Assembly: GCA_036732565.1 (NCBI GenBank)
Contig: DAINCF010000077.1
Span: 1-18,304 of the forward strand
Source: JAIVJN01 sp036732565
GTDB taxonomy: Bacteria > Acidobacteriota > Vicinamibacteria > Vicinamibacterales > UBA2999
DNA length: 18,304 bases
Reading direction: 5' to 3'
Made by a program: the position numbers and the translations under genes. Of this stretch, positions 14,826 to 18,304 are shown piece by piece. Positions within the stretch are counted from its first letter, which is position 1, and every line of letters starts with the position of its first letter. Under the pieces are notes generated by a model. It had not been told where the DNA came from, did no database searches, and saw only the letters and a list, made by a program, of their open reading frames with translations.

Positions 14826-15587
14826 ATGGCAACGACGACTGACGACGGCTTCCACGAAATCAACCTGAACGGCAAGCAGCTGGTGTTTCTGTTCATGGCC
14901 GTGACGGTTGTGTCCGTAGTGATATTTCTCTGCGGTGTGCTGGTCGGCCGCGAGATCCGCGCCGCATCACCGAACCAGGTGATTGCCGACCTGACCGGCG
15001 GAGAGTTGCCGGCGGCTCCCGACCCGGGCACCGCCGGGCCCATCGCGTCGGGCGGCGGGCCTGCTACGGCGAACGAGCCGCTGACGTATCCGGATCGCCT
15101 CGCGCGGTCCGAGCCAGCCCCCGAGAAGCTTCGCGAAAACAACGCGCCACCACCAGCACCTGCACCGGCTCCGTCCGCCGAAGCTCCCGGGCCGAAGGCC
15201 GAGGCCAAGCCGACACCTGCGCCGCCGAAGGCGGAAGCACCGCCGAGTGCATCAGCGCCAGAAACCGCAAAGCCAACCGCACCGCCACCGCCTGCTCCGC
15301 GTCCCGCCGCGCCGGCGCCCACTCCGGCGGCCGCGCCAGCGACGAACGAGCCTGCGGGTGCGGGCTTCGCGATTCAGGTCGCCGCGCTGCGCGAGCGCAA
15401 CGAGGCCGACACCATCGTGCAGCGGCTGTCGGGGAAGGGATACTCGGCATATGTCGTCGCGCCATCACCTGGCACACCGACGATGTATCGCGTGCGTGTC
15501 GGCAAGTTCAAGGAGCGTCGCGAGGCTGATGCCGTCGCAGCGCGGCTGCAGAAAGAAGAGCAGTTCAAACCCTGGATCGTACGCTAG
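14826..15587 (+). CDS. Membrane-anchored SPOR-domain protein
   Basis: The 253-residue protein has a short cytoplasmic N-terminus and one membrane span at about 19-40 (LVFLFMAVTVVSVVIFLCGV). A long Pro/Ala/Glu-rich periplasmic linker (about 55-175) follows, and then a C-terminal SPOR domain (about 177-253). The SPOR fold is seen as two related beta-alpha-beta halves: FAIQVAALRERNEADTIVQRL, GYSAYVVAP, and YRVRVGKFKERREADAVAARL. SPOR domains bind septal peptidoglycan lacking stem peptides, so the protein likely acts at division sites or in cell-wall remodelling, as FtsN-like proteins do. The start is ATG 14826; the nearest GGAG is 17 bases upstream, so initiation may be weak. It precedes lnt by 14 bases. 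Confidence 0.9.
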   Translation: MATTTDDGFHEINLNGKQLVFLFMAVTVVSVVIFLCGVLVGREIRAASPNQVIADLTGGELPAAPDPGTAGPIASGGGPATANEPLTYPDRLARSEPAPEKLRENNAPPPAPAPAPSAEAPGPKAEAKPTPAPPKAEAPPSASAPETAKPTAPPPPAPRPAAPAPTPAAAPATNEPAGAGFAIQVAALRERNEADTIVQRLSGKGYSAYVVAPSPGTPTMYRVRVGKFKERREADAVAARLQKEEQFKPWIVR

Positions 15588-15601
15588 CGCTCCTTTCGGG
15601 A

Positions 15602-17104
15602 GTGCTCCTCGCGCTCTCGTTTCCCCGCTACGGACACCCGGTCGTCGCTTTCATCGCATTGATGCCGCTGATCGTGGCGATTAGCGGCTGGCGCGGGCGC
15701 CCCGGTGTCCTCCCTGGCACGTCGGTCGGCCGCGGCTTCCTGCTCGGCCTCATCACCGGTGTCGTCTTCTTCAGCGGCACTGTGTACTGGACTGGTGAGA
15801 CCGTGAGCACGTTCGGCGATCTGCCATGGATCCTCGGGGTGCTGATCACCGGCATCCTCGTCTTCTATCAGGGCACGTTCATCGCGGTCGCGGCGGCCAT
15901 CGGCGGCCTGCTCGTTCGGCGCCTTGGTGTGCAAGGCGTGATGCTGTTCCCGGCCGTGTGGACGGCGATCGAGTACGGTCGCGGGCACTTCTTGTGGGGC
16001 GGCTTTCCGTGGGTGGCGTTCGGCAGCGCCGTGGCGACGCTGCTCCCCATCGTCCAGATCGCGAGCCTGGTCGGCGTCTACGGCGTGTCGCTGCTCCTCG
16101 CCGCGATCAACGCCTGCTTCGCCGCTGCGGCGATCACGGCAGGTCGCGCACGCGTGCTCGCGGCTGCGAGCGCCGTGGTGTTGATCGCGTCGGCGTCGGC
16201 CTGGGGCGCCGCGCGGCTCGCAGCCAGCCCGCTCACGCGCGAGGGCACACCGCTGCGCATCGCGCTGGTGCAGGGCAACGTGCCGCAGGAGGAGAAGTGG
16301 GATCCGTCGCGCGCCGATGGCATCGTGCAGCGATATCTTCGGATGACCGCCGAGGCCGTGTCGAAGGGCGCCGAGTTCATCATGTGGCCGGAGTCCTCCA
16401 CGCCGTTCTCGTTCGAGGAGCGGCCGGAACGCGCGGCGGGCATCCGGGCCGTGGTGGGTGGGAGCGGCATCCCCGTGCTGCTGGGCAGTGACGACATCGA
16501 GCGCGGGCCGCCCGACAAGTACTACAACGCGGCGTTCATGCTCGATCGGGCCGGCGCCACCGCGGCGGTGTATCGCAAGATGCACCTCGTCCCGTTCGGA
16601 GAGTACGTGCCGTGGAAGAGCATCCTGTTCTTCGTGGGTCCGCTCGTGGAATCGGTCTCCGACTTCTCGGCCGGGGAGCGCATCACGATGATGCCGGTCG
16701 GCGATCGCATGATCACGACGGCCATCTGCTTCGAGGTCGTGTTCCCGGAGCTGATCCGCGCCGGCGTGCTGCAAGGCAGTGAGTTGTTGACGACCATCAC
16801 CAACGACGCGTGGTACGGTCACTCGTCGGCGCCGCATCAGCATTTCGAGCTGGCCACGATGCGTGCCATCGAGCAGGGGCGGTATCTCGCCAGGGCCGCC
16901 AACACTGGCATCAGCGGCATCGTCGATCCCTACGGCCGCGTCTTGGCGCGGTCGGCGCTGTTCGAGACCACGGTCGTGACTGGAGAAGTGCGGTTCCTGC
17001 GGTCACTGACGGTGTATGCGAGAATTGGGGATCTGGCCGCGCAGGCGGCGGTGTTGATCACGCTGCTCGCGATTGCGTCGGCGCTGTTTCTTCGGCGGGT
17101 CTAA
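15602..17104 (+). CDS. lnt: Apolipoprotein N-acyltransferase
   Basis: Lnt adds the third acyl chain to the N-terminal cysteine of lipoproteins in the inner membrane. An N-terminal multi-span region (about 1-200, starting LLALSFPRYGHPVVAFIALMPL) precedes a nitrilase-fold domain. The catalytic triad is visible: E264 in MWPESS, K326 in YRKMHLVPFGEYVP and C376 in AICFEVVFPEL, with the family-typical TNDAWYG further on. A C-terminal membrane segment (AAVLITLLAIASALF) follows. The length of 500 is normal. The start is uncertain. GTG 15602 has no separate Shine-Dalgarno sequence, and the open frame continues upstream as LDRTLALLSGV, which matches the usual Lnt beginning. A start within the end of the SPOR gene, for example CTG 15572, is therefore possible. 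Confidence 0.96.
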   Translation: MLLALSFPRYGHPVVAFIALMPLIVAISGWRGRPGVLPGTSVGRGFLLGLITGVVFFSGTVYWTGETVSTFGDLPWILGVLITGILVFYQGTFIAVAAAIGGLLVRRLGVQGVMLFPAVWTAIEYGRGHFLWGGFPWVAFGSAVATLLPIVQIASLVGVYGVSLLLAAINACFAAAAITAGRARVLAAASAVVLIASASAWGAARLAASPLTREGTPLRIALVQGNVPQEEKWDPSRADGIVQRYLRMTAEAVSKGAEFIMWPESSTPFSFEERPERAAGIRAVVGGSGIPVLLGSDDIERGPPDKYYNAAFMLDRAGATAAVYRKMHLVPFGEYVPWKSILFFVGPLVESVSDFSAGERITMMPVGDRMITTAICFEVVFPELIRAGVLQGSELLTTITNDAWYGHSSAPHQHFELATMRAIEQGRYLARAANTGISGIVDPYGRVLARSALFETTVVTGEVRFLRSLTVYARIGDLAAQAAVLITLLAIASALFLRRV

Positions 17105-17127
17105 GAGACTTGCCGAGCGGAGGTTTC

Positions 17128-18265
17128 GTGGCAGTGGACATCGACGATCTGGGATGGCGGGCGCAAGAGCTGTTGAAACGAACTCAGGATCTGCGGAGCT
17201 ATCTTTGACCGAGCCGGGATCGGCGACGAGATTGCGCGGTTGGAAGAGCGCATCGGCGCGCCAGATTTTTGGAAGGACCAGGCTGACGCCCAGAAGACCC
17301 TGCAGCGTCGTCGGCGGCTGAGCGAAGACCTCGAGCTCCGGGATTCGCTCGCGCGCAAGATCGAGGATCTGGGCGTGCTGTTGGAGTGGGTGGGGCAAGG
17401 CGAGGATGTCACGGCCGATCTGTCTCGCGCGCTCGACGCGCTCGAGGGCCAGGTCGATCAGGCCGAGATCAAGAAGATGCTCGGCGGCGAGCACGACGGC
17501 GCCAACGCGATCGTCAGCATTCATCCGGGCGCCGGCGGGACGGAGTCGCAGGACTGGGCCGAGATGCTCCTCAAGATGTACTTGAAGTGGGCGGAGCGGC
17601 GCGGCTTCAAGCGTGACGTGCTGGACTATCAGCCCGCCGAGGAAGCCGGCATCAAGAGCACGACCTTCACCTTGACCGGCGAGTACGCGTTTGGCCTCAT
17701 GGCCGCGGAAGCCGGCGTGCATCGCCTGGTGCGTATCTCGCCGTTCGATCAGGCGGCCCGACGCCACACCTCGTTCGCGTCCGTCTACGTCTGGCCGGAG
17801 CTCGACGCCGATATCGACATCGAGATTCCGGAAAAGGACCTCCGCATCGACACCTATCGATCGAGCGGCGCCGGCGGCCAGCACGTGAACGTCACGGACT
17901 CCGCCGTTCGCATCACCCACATCCCCACGAACATCGTCGTGTCGTGTCAGAACGAGCGGTCGCAGCACAAGAACCGCGACGTGGCGATGAAGGTGCTCAA
18001 GGCCAAGCTGTACGATCTGCGGCTGAAAGAGCAGCAGACCAAGCTCGATCAGATCGGCGGCGCCAAGAAGGACATCGCCTTCGGGAGCCAGATTCGCAGT
18101 TACGTGCTGCAGCCGTATCAGATGGCCAAGGATCACCGCACCAAGCTGCAGATCGGCGACGTCGAACGCGTCCTCGCGGGAGATCTCGACCCGTTCATCA
18201 AGACCTACTTGATGCAGAAAGCTTCGGGAACGCTCGGCACGGGGCCAGCCGACGACGATGAGTAG
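17128..18265 (+). CDS. prfB: Peptide chain release factor 2, with programmed +1 frameshift
   Basis: RF2 ends translation at UGA and UAA. It is encoded in two frames. Frame 0 runs from GTG 17128 (GGAGG at 17119-17123) for 26 codons to an in-frame TGA at 17206-17208. After CTT (17203-17205) a +1 shift past T17206 continues with GAC 17207 to the TAG at 18263-18265, giving 378 residues. The shift site reads CTATCTTTGAC, with an internal GGAG at 17195-17198 placed four bases before CTT; E. coli prfB uses the same CTTTGAC with a comparable spacing. SPF (204-206), the codon-recognition tripeptide of RF2, and the catalytic GGQ (249-251) are both present and close to the E. coli positions. Low RF2 raises shifting, so the gene is self-regulated. 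It is the last gene of the SPOR–lnt–prfB group. Confidence 0.96.
17195..17209 (+). promoter_or_regulatory. RF2 autoregulatory +1 frameshift signal
   Basis: The signal consists of an SD-like GGAG (17195-17198), a four-base spacer (CTAT), the slippery CTT (17203-17205) and the TGA stop followed by C (17206-17209). This is the conserved recoding element of prfB. The peptide before the shift ends LRSYL and the continuation begins D, matching the LRGYL-D junction of other RF2 proteins. Confidence 0.93.
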
Positions 18266-18269
18266 CGGG

Positions 18270-18297
18270 GCAGGCCTGAAGGCCTGCGCTACGTACG
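18270..18297. repeat. Palindromic repeat, copy 2, after prfB
   Basis: A seven-base-pair stem (GCAGGCC / GGCCTGC) with loop TGAA is followed by GCTACGTACG. It starts five bases after the prfB stop. It aligns without gaps over 28 bases to 5717-5744; the five differences all lie in the stem arms and both copies still pair perfectly. The window ends shortly after, so it cannot be told whether a terminator or another gene follows. Confidence 0.65.
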
Positions 18298-18304
18298 TCA
18301 CGCT

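Noticed and set aside
15584..16843. 419-codon minus-strand open frame opposite lnt
   Set aside because: His/Arg/Asp-rich low-complexity translation; Lnt on the plus strand has its full catalytic triad.
17206..17208. prfB as a pseudogene or sequencing error
   Set aside because: The stop sits exactly in the conserved CTT TGA C recoding signal with an upstream GGAG, and the two parts join into a full RF2.
17003..18301. 432-codon minus-strand open frame opposite prfB
   Set aside because: Antisense shadow; its first residues come from the palindromic repeat.
1..18304. CRISPR array, insertion sequence, prophage, tRNA or rRNA genes
   Set aside because: No regularly spaced repeats, transposase or integrase motifs, or RNA gene structures were seen by eye.

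Overview
This is a high-GC bacterial chromosome segment packed with housekeeping genes. The gene content suggests an Acidobacteriota genome, probably of the Vicinamibacterales type. The clues are a split B12-dependent acyl-CoA mutase, receiver proteins with proline-rich tails, palindromic intergenic repeats of the 'RPA-stop' and GGGGTC type, and a SPOR–lnt–prfB order. The assignment is an inference from general resemblance, not from a marker comparison. No mobile element, CRISPR array, rRNA or tRNA gene was seen.

Layout. (1) 1-8173 and on to 9478, plus strand: the 3' part of an acyl-CoA mutase large subunit and its B12-binding small subunit; a receiver-domain protein with a disordered proline-rich linker and a helical tail; valyl-tRNA synthetase; nadC, birA and coaX (NAD, biotin-ligation and CoA steps); a conserved-looking unknown; and a TrmA/RlmCD-type RNA methyltransferase that has lost the usual iron-sulphur cysteines. 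(2) 9558-12305, minus strand: argS followed by a class I glutamine-amidotransferase-like (C26) hydrolase, probably co-transcribed. (3) 12545-14745, plus strand: a translationally coupled pair, a small V4R-like sensor-type protein and an exported TPR protein with a CsgG/FlgO-like N-terminal region. (4) 14782-18265, plus strand: an extended -10 promoter, then a membrane-anchored SPOR-domain protein, apolipoprotein N-acyltransferase (lnt) and peptide release factor 2. prfB is read through a programmed +1 frameshift at an in-frame UGA.

How it fits together. Many genes are tightly spaced or overlap (valS/nadC share GTGA; the V4R-like and TPR genes share ATGA), so transcription is probably in long operons. 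SPOR and Lnt belong to envelope biogenesis. The prfB frameshift is the usual autoregulation of RF2. Short GC-rich hairpins sit at 932-968, 5715-5774, 9518-9532 and 18270-18287. The hairpin after nadC supplies the nadC stop codon in its loop, and a diverged copy with a re-paired stem follows prfB. I found no clear new multi-gene system. The most unusual items are the coupled V4R-like/TPR pair, the receiver protein with a PopZ-like tail, the cysteine-less methyltransferase and the hairpin repeats.
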